Positions 54,693 through 64,000 of a stretch of DNA of 64,000 nt are shown piece by piece; positions within the stretch are counted from its first letter, which is position 1; each line of letters starts with the position of its first letter. The DNA is from Rostrohypoxylon terebratum (taxonomy: Eukaryota; Ascomycota; Sordariomycetes; Xylariales; Hypoxylaceae): positions 1 through 64,000 of the forward strand of contig MU385973.1 of the NCBI GenBank assembly GCA_022497145.1. The letters are read 5' to 3'. The translations under genes were made by a program, and so were the position numbers. The notes under the pieces were generated by a model, which was given only the letters and a program-made list of their open reading frames with translations, made no database searches and was not told the origin of the DNA.

Positions 54693-56653
54693 ATGGAATC
54701 TACGGTTAAGATACCTGAAACCTCCCTCTGGGCGAACAGAAAATGCCTACTCATATGTGCTATCGTTGCAATAGCAAATATGCAGTATGGGCTTGACTCG
54801 GCAGCCATAGGATCTCTACAAGCCATGCCAGGATTTCTTGAAGTGTTTGGCTATAAAGATCCTACCCAGCCAAGCGGCTACGCGATAGAGGCATGTTCAA
54901 TCCACTTTCATTATCCACTTCCTTGGTATTCATCATGATAATCAAGATACTCAGGGAACCTTCCAGCGACTGATCGGCTCACTCCTGACATTGGGTGCCT
55001 TCTTATCCTCTCTCGTCGCTGGATCGTTCGCTCATTTCTTTGGCCGAAAAGTTGCCCTATGGCTCGCATGCGTCCTAAACGCGGTCGCGTGTATTATACA
55101 GATCTCTACGACGGACAAGGCTGCTGTCTATGTCGGCCGACTTGTCCTTGGGTTGGCTAATGGCTTTTTGGTAACTTTCTCGAACATATACGGTATGTAC
55201 TTCGATCTCATCAAAGCTCCACTTCATTCCCTCCATTCTCCCTAACCTAAGCTTTTCCTATGTAACTAACCATTTTTTAGTATGTAATACACATGCCTAA
55301 CCCCCCCTTATCCTCGGCGACGAAGTAGTTCGGGAAAGGAAGTTGTTTCAGCTTGATGTTAATGTATTGACGATGAGTAGACTTCCGAAGCGGCCCCAGC
55401 CCACCTTCGTGCCGTTATGGTAGCTCTGTTTTCGGAATGGGTCAATATTGGAAGCATCATAGGGGCCGCGGTAACCAACGCTACCAAGAACCGATTGGAT
55501 AAGGCCTCATACCAAATTCCACTTGGAACGCTCTTCATCGTCCCAGCATTCCTGGCCATCGGGCTCTTCTTCGTGCCTGAGTCGCCTCGTTACTTGCTGT
55601 ATAAAGGTAAAAATGAGGAAGCAAGGCAGGCACTTCAAAAGCTCAGGGGAGACTCTTTATCTACCAGCAGCTTCGAGCTAGAATGGGTTGAGATGGTGAA
55701 GGGCATCGAAGAGGAAAAGCATACAGCTAATACCATTGGGCCTCTAGACATGTTTAAAGGTACCTTTGCTTTAATTTTGTGCACTATATCATCAGTACCT
55801 AACATACTTACAAATGGAATACAGGAACCGAACTGAGACGTACACTCTTGTGCTACGGTATTATTGCAACCCAGACCGGAGCGGGCTCCTGGTTTATTAT
55901 CAGTTACTCGACTTATTTCATGACCGTCGCGGGACTGTCTACCGACGACGCCTTCAAGTTTTCTGTTATGCACACCTGTCTAGGCTTCATTGGTGTCAAC
56001 GTTGGGATGTATCTTATGCGTCATATCATGGGTAGAAGATCGGTTTTAATGACAGGGGCTGCGGCTCAAGGCCTTGCAATGCTGGGGATGGCCGTTTCTG
56101 CAACTGTCGCCTATGGCACAGTCTCAGCTCGCAATTGTGTCATTGCGTTTACTGCTCTATACCAATTTTCCTACAACGCGTTTGTCGGTGATGCCACGTA
56201 TCCGACAGCAACGGAAATGGTGAGCACAAGACTACGATCGTGGTCGGTGGGATCAGCTATCAGCTTGGGATACATCTTGGCGTGGCTCACGGGGTTTTGT
56301 TCTCCGTATTTTATTAACCCGGAAGACCTTGATTGGGTACGTATACTTGATCATGACACCCGTTGCTTGTAATATCACAGGACTATTCGACTGATTGAAC
56401 GGAATAGGGGGCTAAATACGCGTATATATGGGCCGGTTCGAATCTCTGCTGCTTAGTCTTCTTCTACCTGTGTGTCCCGGAGACTAAAGGGAGAACCCTC
56501 GAAGAGATCGACGAACTATTCGCAAATCGCGTTTCGGTCCGCGACTTCAAAAATTTCAAGACAAAAATTGTTGCCGAGGCTTTGAGAGATGTTAAAGGCC
56601 GTGCTCCTGGGTCAGAAAAGCTAGCTACCATCGAGCACATCGACAAGGTCTAG
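54693..56653 (+). CDS. MFS sugar transporter
   Basis: Plasma-membrane sugar/H+ symporter of the major facilitator family. Exons 54693-54890, 54955-55191, 55381-55759, 55825-56336 and 56408-56653 give 523 residues with about twelve helices. Hallmarks: YGLDSAAIGSLQAM in helix 1, FGRKVAL after helix 2, YVGRLVLGLANG, PESPRYLLYKGKNEEA at the end of the first half, QTGAGSWFIISYSTYF, GRRSVLM, and PETKGRTLEEIDELF near the C-terminus. Intron 1 is GC-AG and intron 2 is a twin intron (both listed separately); the remaining introns are canonical. The spliced NIYTSEAAPAHLRAVMVALF matches the family. It is followed in the same direction by a metallo-hydrolase and faces a Zn2Cys6 regulator, so induction by a specific sugar or derivative is plausible but inferred. 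The closest class resembles maltose/alpha-glucoside or hexose permeases. Confidence 0.92.
54891..54954 (+). other. GC-AG intron in the sugar transporter
   Basis: The exon ends GCG ATA GAG; the intron runs from GCATGT to ATACTCAG (64 nt) and the next exon starts GGA ACC TTC. The joined GYAIEGTFQRLIGSLLTLGA fits the family without gaps. A GT-AG alternative (GTTCAA to ATCAAG) stays open but inserts three residues, so it is less likely. Confidence 0.7.
55192..55380 (+). other. Spliceosomal twin intron C, [D1,2] type, in the sugar transporter
   Basis: The exon ends AAC ATA TAC at 55191. G55192 is the outer first base. The inner intron 55193-55280 (88 nt) starts GTATGT and ends TAACTAACCATTTTTTAG. 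Removing it gives G+TATGTAAT, a strong new donor. The outer intron (101 nt) ends at GATGAGTAG. Any exon retained between the two meets TAA after six codons, and a single splice from the inner donor is out of phase. Two-step removal gives TAC-ACT-TCC and SNIYTSEAAPAHLR, the conserved sequence. Confidence 0.87.
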
Positions 56654-57345
56654 ATCTAGCATGAGCTAGATGCACGATAGAGTATCTGCTAGAAACAATT
56701 CTAATAAGACTGACCTTGACGACCTTACATCAATCAGAGATATGTACCCAGATAGACACAGAGCAAATCAGCTGGTTTGATCCTTGGGTAGGCCGCTTGT
56801 AATGTCATAATTCAGTACAACATAGCTTATCCTCTGAACATGTGACCAAAAGATTTCTGAAGCTCGAAGGCCTTTCCCTGCTCGCCTAATGCGATTGGGA
56901 TAGTGTCTGCATATGCAGTGGCCCGGGAAAGTTGGGGATATTCCGACAATGCATGTTGGTTGTTTACTGCGTAGAATTTGGCCGACGACGTATGTGATTC
57001 TTACCTACCTAGTTAATAGTAGGTACGGTTGAGAGTAGGATGCGGTGAAACTCATCAATCAGAACCGCTCATAACCCCCTTGTCCAGGACTAGGTGATGG
57101 GTGGGTAACGTATGAGGTAATCAAGACCGAAAACCACACGAGGGCGATCCGGTCATGCTGGCAACTACCTACTGCCAGGGGTCCAGACCATTATACATTA
57201 ATAAGCCAAGCTCTGTAACTGTGGACTATAAAAACGCTCAATCGAGTCTGAGAGGGGTGGAGCGAAGAGAAAATTAATATACCCACTAGGTAATAGATTT
57301 GCACAAAAATTGAAATATTATTATTCCTTTTAGATTATATCGATT
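56654..57345. other. Intergenic, hydrolase promoter side
   Basis: Spacer between the sugar transporter and the metallo-hydrolase. A TATA box close to its 3' end is listed separately. No gene seen. Confidence 0.5.
57227..57234 (+). promoter_or_regulatory. TATA box of the metallo-hydrolase gene
   Basis: TATAAAAA lies about 112 bases before the start codon at 57346. The position fits a regulated promoter. Confidence 0.5.
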
Positions 57346-58521
57346 ATGGCGAAAGCTCCGAATCTAAACATTCCCGCTTCGACATCTATCGTCGATGTCT
57401 CTATCATAAACACCGAACAGACCATTCGTGGACTTCATCCTGGACGATTCATTTCGCCTTCTATCCCAGGCCATGATTACCTAGGAGCGCCGATCTACTC
57501 CTTCCTAATCAAACATCCGGTTCTGAATCGGTCTCTCGTCTTCGATCTCGGCCTTAGAAAGGACATCTGGAACTGGCCGCCGGTCCTAATAGAAGAATTC
57601 AAGAACGCCAACGTTAACATCATCGTCCCCAAGCACATCCGGGAAATCTTGGACGACAATGGCGTCGATACAAAAAGCCTCGAAGCCGTGGTCTGGTCTC
57701 ATGCGCATTTAGACCACACCGGAGACCCAACAACCTTCGAGCCTCATACCAAGTTAATCGTGGGGCCCGGAGTGAAGGCCGGGATCTTTCCAGGATATCC
57801 GGCAAACCCAAAATCTAGGTTCCTCCTCGAGGCAGACTACTCGGGTCGAGAAGTCCAGGAACTAGATTTCACCAATTCAACAATCAAGATTGGGAAATTC
57901 CCGGCGCTCGACTACTTCGGTGACGGCTCGTTCTATTTCCTCGATTCTCCGGGACACTGCATCGGTCATATATGCGGCTTGGCGCGCGTGACCAGCAATC
58001 CGGATAGCTTCATCTTAATGGGTGGTGATATCATCCACCACGGTGGTGAGCTGCGACCGCATCACTACCACCCGCTGCCCGATCAAATCACTCCTCATCC
58101 CTTCAACCCGGTGTCGCCAACGCCATGCCCTGGAGAACTATTTGAGAAGATCTTGCGCGATGGCAAAGAGCAACCAGTCTACGTTCCTTCCAGCACCTCT
58201 CCTAATGGCCAACCTACAGTCCACGAGAACGTAGAAGAAGCGATCGAGAGCATCAAGAAGCTCCAGGAGGTCGACGCGTATGACAATATTCTCGTCGTTC
58301 CGGCCCACGAGCAGTACCTATTAGGTGTAGCGGAATTTTTCCCTAAACCTGCCAATGACTTCATGAAGAAAGGGTGGGTGAAGAAGGTGAGATGGGGTTT
58401 TTTAGCGGACTTTGCTAAGGCTGTTGGCTATGAGGGCAAGGTGGAAGCGGCTGGTGATTACAGTCCACTTCCGCCAGGCGAGTACGAAAACTTGTTGAAG
58501 GATGTTGTTGTCCCTAAGTAA
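57346..58521 (+). CDS. Metallo-beta-lactamase-fold hydrolase (lactonase-like)
   Basis: A single exon of 391 residues. The zinc-binding motif is SHAHLDHTG (His119, His121, Asp123, His124). Further ligands are likely His204 in DSPGHCIGH, Asp228 in LMGGDIIHHGG and the late His in VVPAHEQYL. No signal peptide is seen, so the protein is probably cytosolic. The length, with an insertion after the GGD motif, resembles fungal relatives of N-acyl homoserine lactonases and other cytosolic MBL hydrolases. These act on lactones, esters or thioesters; the substrate here is unknown. The gene lies 0.7 kb after a sugar transporter on the same strand and 2 kb before a convergent Zn2Cys6 regulator. A role in opening a sugar lactone is conceivable inference only. 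Confidence 0.88.
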   Translation: MAKAPNLNIPASTSIVDVSIINTEQTIRGLHPGRFISPSIPGHDYLGAPIYSFLIKHPVLNRSLVFDLGLRKDIWNWPPVLIEEFKNANVNIIVPKHIREILDDNGVDTKSLEAVVWSHAHLDHTGDPTTFEPHTKLIVGPGVKAGIFPGYPANPKSRFLLEADYSGREVQELDFTNSTIKIGKFPALDYFGDGSFYFLDSPGHCIGHICGLARVTSNPDSFILMGGDIIHHGGELRPHHYHPLPDQITPHPFNPVSPTPCPGELFEKILRDGKEQPVYVPSSTSPNGQPTVHENVEEAIESIKKLQEVDAYDNILVVPAHEQYLLGVAEFFPKPANDFMKKGWVKKVRWGFLADFAKAVGYEGKVEAAGDYSPLPPGEYENLLKDVVVPK

Positions 58522-60503
58522 TGTTTATGAAGTATGAGGTAGCGACATCGTCCAGCAAGGTACCCGTTACATAGCCGTTCCGGAAAGTAGGGTCTTCAAA
58601 GTCCAATGAGACTACCTTATTTAAAATATCTAGTTCTCCCCGTTTGTTTCAAATTTAATGCATGTCTCATTGATCGTCTACTTAGGTAGCAATACCTACC
58701 TATCTACCTACCTGGGTCCTGGGTACCTACTCAGTACAAGGGCTGGTGAGTCTTCCGACACACTGTGCTTAAGTCGGGCTCTCAAGCCATCGCCACGCCA
58801 CATACGTCTTCCTACTATTTCACATCATTGCTTTGCAGCATTTCCTCTTTCACTGGTTGGTACGCTACTTCTCCCAACACGAAAAATAAGGCTTCAACTC
58901 CATATATACCTTAGGTAGGTAGACATGCTTCAGGTACATATAACACAGGTACCTGTTGGATGGTAATTATTGTTTGAGATCGAATAACCACAATACCCCC
59001 CGACAACTTTAACAGCCATCGTTACGTCCTCTGCTAGGTATCCATGCAAACTTCCTCATTGAGGTAACATGCTCACTTGCTAATACCTAGCTTTTCTCAC
59101 CCTAATCCATATTCTCTCACAATAAGCGTATATCAAATCTAGGTCATTGTGTCTAAAGCCCGCGAATGTTTATTTAGAACTGTGATATATTTGGAATTGA
59201 ACTGCAGCACTACGCCGTCTATCGTGTCCTAAGCTAGCCCGGCCAGATGATCACTGGTCCTTGTAAGTAGGTTACCTAACCGATATTTATCATTAGGGGG
59301 TAAAAAGGCCACATAGCTGGGCCCCGATTTGTTTGATGTCAAGGCACTTACGCTTGTAGACATGCTTATAGAGTTGTAAAGAAGTATTTGGTGATCTTGT
59401 CGATAATTTATTGATCAAGTTGCTGTAGCAAGACTAGGATTTCAGCAAACTGCGAGGAAGGAATACGGATGGCGATAGTCTTAGAGTAGGAGCTTTACTG
59501 GCTTCTATGGATTTCTCAAGCAGTCAAGGTTGGTTGGAAATACCTGTCTATAAGAACATTTGCCATTAGAGCTTACGCAATGGCAAGCACTGGACATGCT
59601 GCAGGGTGTGCAATATGAGTACTGAGAGGCGTCTCTTATTGAGGCCACTGCATCGAATCATTGTTTCAGTAAGTCAATAGCATGTGGCGCTGATACGACA
59701 GCAGTCACGCGCAACTAAATGGTAAGAATATCGACAAGCCTTGATCTACCTGGAGTTATTTGTGTCGCTGTGCGGGCTAGGATATCCGTTTCCGCTTAGA
59801 TTTCGATTGCCTCGATCTCGCCCTGCGTTAGCCATCGTCGAAACCCGCAGAACCCATGGAACATTCAGTCCTGCTCGCCCACTCTCCTTCGGAACGAGCG
59901 TCCTAGGTTAAGAGATCGATGATGACTTACGAACTAAGTAAGCATCGCGAGGAGTATAATTCGAAGGGAACCGCAGTAAAGATACTATGTAGGTATTGGT
60001 TCTTGCGATGCAAGCATCAGGAAAAGAACTAATGTTGGTAAGATACTACTCATTAACCGGCGTCACTCTAGCGTCTCATCGTCGGGAGTATCTATCCGAT
60101 AGTGAAGCATCTGCGTATGCGGCTCGGCACGGTTACTTGTTTAAGTAGGGATTAGTGACGTGTCAGGCCGGAGATATTACCCCTACCTACGTCAGAACTG
60201 AAGTCCCGAGGTCCTCAATATGGGGTTTGGTGGGGCATCCTTGACTTCATGAAGAGCTGGGTGTCTAATTTACCGAAGGCATCGTCATCAGTATCATTTT
60301 CACCGAAAACACGGGAACTAGGGATGGGCTCGACATCTACAAATATTTTTCAGCTCTTGCTACATAATTCCAGGGCGGATCTTGCCTCCCGGTAAAGCCA
60401 GTAAAACACGCATTGGTAGTATCGCGCCTCAGTGGTATAACACGCGCCCTCTACCTTGAGTACCTAGATATTGACCATGATATTTCTAGAGAAAGTGTGA
60501 CGG
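58522..60503. other. Intergenic between convergent genes, nothing recognised
   Basis: About 2 kb. CCTA/GGTAGG words cluster at 58685-58735 and 58905-58955. No frame longer than about 90 codons and no family signature. The part after 59.1 kb is low in repeats. Confidence 0.5.
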
Positions 60504-63025
60504 TCATTGGTATAGAGCACCAAGGTTGTTCACATCACCTAATTCGTGAGGCATCGGATGCTGCATCCCGGACCAAACCGCTTGATATTGGTCAAGGTTT
60601 GATGTAGACTGGTCAGGGTGCCCGCTAATCAACCCTGTCGTCGACGAATCCATGGTTAAGTCAAATTGAGGTACCGTCATATTCCCTGTCATCGCGTTGA
60701 CCATATAAGAGAAGTCGGCGCCCATGCCTGGAGCCCATTGTCCTTCCAAGTTAGCAAATCCCTTCTGTACATTCGGGTCTATCTGCACCGGGTTTCGAGG
60801 TTCATGCTTTCCCTGCGCGATGATGCCCATTATCGAGGATTTGATGCGCTCGAATACGTCACGATACTTCCTAGCTGACGGGTAACGCTCCGTAACGATA
60901 TATAGGAGGATTTGACAATCGGTGAGCGGCCCCTCCACGCTGATGAAATTCATTGGAGCTAGCCATGCGCAGTATATCAGAGTTAGGCCTATCGCATGTT
61001 AACAAGTGCTTGAATTCAACGGTAGGTGATATTCGGACGAAGATTCCGGGCTGCCTACCTGCTAAAAAGACGGACTGTATCGACAATGCCGAGAAGCCAA
61101 TAGGAAAGGTTTGATGCAATCTTCGATAATCAGTGATAATGCCTATGCAAGCATCGGCGGTGAGCTTTAAATAATGCATGTTTACCGGGTTCTTGGCAAG
61201 TTGAGGGTATAATAGAAATCTCACGCAACGATAATAGTGAAGCGTGTATAATTCAGCACCCTCAAAGGGGTTCTCTTGTTTGTGAACGTAGTGGGTCGTC
61301 TCGAAAGGTATAGCATCCCTCCAGGCATTGAGTCTGTTGAGGAATTCGCCTATGGTAGCATCTGAGACGTCGTTTGGTCGATCAACTCTGTAAACGTTAT
61401 GTTGGATCTCCGACTCTATTCGCTTGAGTCGGGTCCGGTGGATAAAAGATGTTAACGTGCTCGAAGGGCAAACCGGGATGTCGCTGGCACGCATCGCTGC
61501 CTGTCGAATGATCTCGCTGTCCAGCGTATCCTCGTTGATGTCGAGGGGCAATTCTGCATCGATATCGTGATCCGATATGCTAGGCGGGCGCCCCACAGCA
61601 ATGGATATGTCACGATCGAGGAAATATGCCGTCCAAAACCGTCTCTTATCCATCTCTCCTTCGACGCTGGGTTGTTGTCTCCGTGGTCGGCGATGTAACC
61701 CTAGTTCTATACATAGTCTCATGGCGGCTCCCACGTAAGTCCAGGCACCAGGTTCCTTGGGAGCTCTTGTGCAGTATAAAGCCATAAGCAATAAGTAATT
61801 TACCGTACGGCCATCCCGAAGGCGGAGCATAGATTCCATCTCTTCGAAGGCGAATTCATAATGCTGATCGCTAAAAAAGTGTCCCATCTCGCCTGCTGAC
61901 TCCAGCCACCTACCACTCACTGCATACACTAGGTGCAATATCGTTTGCTCGTATTCGTCCGTGAGGTGATCACGGTTATTGTGAAGCCTCACCACCTCTG
62001 TGGAGTGCAGCATCGGGTACCTTGTGCAGATGTGCCGGAAGTAACCATGTAAAAGTCTTCCGGCAACCTGAGGACTTAAGAATGGAATTCCAATCATGTC
62101 GCCAGCATTTGACGTGTATATGGATTTTGGTGCCGGGTCATCCTCTCCCTGGGCAGATTGATCCTCATGGATGCCCGGGACCGATGTCTTCTGGCTGGTC
62201 ACGAAGGAGCTGAGCACCCGACCTATGGTAATATTCGAGGAGGCTCCGACATAGTGGCCGGAAGCTGAAAGCGACAAATCCCTAACAGCTAGCAATACAT
62301 CATTGGTCTCCTCTTCGTCATTCCGTTGGGTCTGTTCGGGTATTAACGCCGGTATCTGTCCTTGGCCAGACTGGCCAACCGGTAACATCGCTACATTCTG
62401 TGAAGACGTCGATTGCCCTAAGCGTCCTAGCTGACTAGTACCAACATTAGGATGACCTAGTGCAGAGAGATATGCCTCTAGTTCAGCGATGCGATGCTCA
62501 AGCGCTTTGATATAAATTTTCTTTTCACCCGCCGCCGGCACAAGGGGAACGATATACACTAATCATAGAATTATGTTTAGCATATGTAAGAGCGTAAGTC
62601 AACCATGCCCGTAGAAGTTACCTACCGCATTTCAAGGACAGACGTGCACACGAGCCACAGGCTGGCCGTTGGCCGTCGCACTGTTGACGCGATTGTGTTA
62701 GAGGCGAGGCTTATTCAAAACATCTAACGCATCATGACATGTGTACCGGTGCTGTAGAATTGACATTGTGATAACCGACATACCTTTTGCTTTCTTGTTT
62801 TACATCTTCAGAGACATTTAGTAATTAGTACCTAGTTTATTTGGGGAGATATGGTATATAGGTAGTTATGGGTTCATCTCACCTTTGGCAGGCTAAAGCG
62901 ACACGTTCTCGTTTGGCTGGCTTACGCTGCGTCGCTGACTTGGTATCCGGAGGCGGGGCAGGCGGTGAGGTCCCTTGGCCAGAGCCGGTGGCATCCGGAG
63001 AAGAGCCAGAGTCGATATGAGACAT
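60504..63025 (-). CDS. Zn2Cys6 transcription factor with fungal_trans domain
   Basis: Nuclear regulator. Five exons (62883-63025, 62784-62805, 62626-62680, 61059-62558, 60504-60988) give 734 residues. The binuclear zinc cluster is ACQRCKTRKQKCDGQRPACG followed by SCARLSLKC (about 45-72), with all six Cys, and is assembled from three exons, one only 22 nt. A linker and short coiled coil (IKALEHRIAELEAYL) follow, as in XlnR/Gal4-type proteins. The middle homology region spans about 210-520, with YLLLMALYCTRAPKEPGAW, RLCIELGLHRR, RRFWTAYFLDRDISIAVGRP and DHDIDAELP. The C-terminus is polar with an Asn/Gln/Met-rich tail, a candidate activation domain. It is a possible regulator of the neighbouring transporter and hydrolase. 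Confidence 0.93.
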
Positions 63026-64000
63026 TGATAATGATCTCTGTCAGATGCAGGGGTTTCGGTAAGGGCTTTCCTACTAGTAAGAGGCGACGGTCTATGATAG
63101 CGTCGGAAGCAAGCGGGCCAGGTGGGTGCGACGAGGCGCGACGACGGTGCGGAAGTTCCGCGAGTTCGGTGACCTAGCCGATGATGTCCACTGGAAATAA
63201 GACCGGCGTGCTGGTATACTCCGAGCTCAGCTCGACCTGTCTGTGAATATGGATATTTCCATCAGAGTTTAAACCAGCCTCGGAACGAGGCATGCGAAAA
63301 AAAGCATGCGTGAGCGGCGTCTATGTACGAGAATAGTCGGCGCCAAACTGTCTGAAACCGCAGTTACTGTCTCCGAAGGCTTCTTACTTCCGAAAACCGC
63401 AAAAAAAAAGTTCTCCTGTAATCTGGGAGATTAGTAAGTCCTGCACCCAACGAGGCACGAGCAAAAGTCAGGGACAGTGTGGCGTGAATAATGACCTGTC
63501 ACAAAAAACAACAATAACCAAAAGTGATCAGAAGTAACCCAAGGACCACGGTTCAACTTACCTGTAAATGCGGGAGTGTCGAATCCGATGGGGCTGCGCA
63601 AGCGGGCTGGCGGGGGACTAGGGAGCATCTAATAATCTTCAGTATTTGACGATGTATATACTATATAGTAGTATAGATCCTATAGATCCCGTTTAGGGAG
63701 TTATCGTAACGATGCTTCTTAGAAAGGATCTATCCTCGGTTCATGTAAAAAAAGGTACTGTGTGTGTGTATTGGAGTGTGGGATGTGTTGGATGATGGAT
63801 CCTTCTTACTTAGCGACTCAGCGGTTGCTGATTGGCGGTGTGGTGGCCTCTCGTTCGCCTGCTTACCACTCGCACAGCGATATGTTTATGTCCGTAAAGA
63901 TTTCGTCAACGCATGTTACGAAGAAGCTTACGTAGTGGGCATATATTAAAGCAAGATGCCAGAATACCAGTGGCGTATCAAGTTCTTCTCATATTACTAG
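63026..64000. other. Window end, promoter side of the regulator
   Basis: Upstream flank of the Zn2Cys6 gene. A short inverted repeat around GCATGCG/AAAAAAGCATGCG (63292-63312), an A9 tract (63401-63409) and a (TG)n stretch (63760-63770) are visible. No gene is supported up to the end. Confidence 0.45.

Noticed and set aside
55192..55380. Single 188-nt GT-AG intron starting at 55193
   Set aside because: It gives TAC GAC TTC and shifts the frame out of the conserved TSEAAPAHLR, so a nested intron explains the data better.

Overview
This is a eukaryotic window from a filamentous ascomycete (Pezizomycotina). The genes carry short introns of about 45 to 210 nt with GTRNGT donors and CTAAC or CTGAC branch points. 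The products are typical of moulds: an AA9 lytic polysaccharide monooxygenase, a Zn2Cys6 regulator, a metacaspase, a GT90 protein, a fungal P450 and a decayed reducing polyketide synthase. Intergenic DNA is long and crowded with CCTAGG, TACCTA and GTAGGTA words. Together with the twin introns described below, this points to Sordariomycetes, possibly Xylariales; that placement is inference.

Layout. 0.1-2.0 kb: unknown disordered protein (-). 3.1-8.2 kb: divergent housekeeping pair, CCT2 (-) and eIF3b (+). 11.1-13.4 kb: TBC RabGAP-like protein (+). 14.4-17.6 kb: GT90/CAP10-like membrane protein (-). 19.4-22.7 kb: lineage-specific stretch with a CorA-like gene whose model is incomplete and two orphan ORFs (-). 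23.6-25.2 kb: fringe-like DUF604 glycosyltransferase (-). 25-29 kb: no gene recognised. 29.0-31.8 kb: TRK potassium transporter (-). 34.1-36.0 kb: P450 (+). 36.3-37.4 kb: F-box/LRR-like relic (-). 38.9-39.8 kb: AA9 LPMO (+). 40.2-41.9 kb: metacaspase (-), divergent from a WW-domain protein at 43.1-44.4 kb (+). 45.0-47.5 kb: eroded highly reducing PKS relic (+). 49.4-50.2 kb: conserved unknown (+). 51.3-52.8 kb: ER-membrane J-protein (-). 54.7-63.0 kb: sugar transporter (+), metallo-beta-lactamase-fold hydrolase (+) and Zn2Cys6 regulator (-), a possible small catabolic neighbourhood.

Most unusual signal. Three introns cannot be removed in frame by one canonical splice. Each resolves as a spliceosomal twin intron (stwintron) of the [D1,2] type: the first G of an outer intron is separated from the rest of its donor by a complete inner intron starting GTATGT. 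Two lie in the TRK gene and resemble each other across the inner-acceptor/outer-donor junction; the third lies in the sugar transporter. In each case only two-step excision restores the conserved protein sequence. Two GC-AG introns (J-protein and sugar transporter) and a CCT2 start codon that forms the whole coding part of exon 1 complete an intron-rich picture.

All gene models were spliced by hand from reading frame, splice consensus and family conservation. No search or expression data were available.
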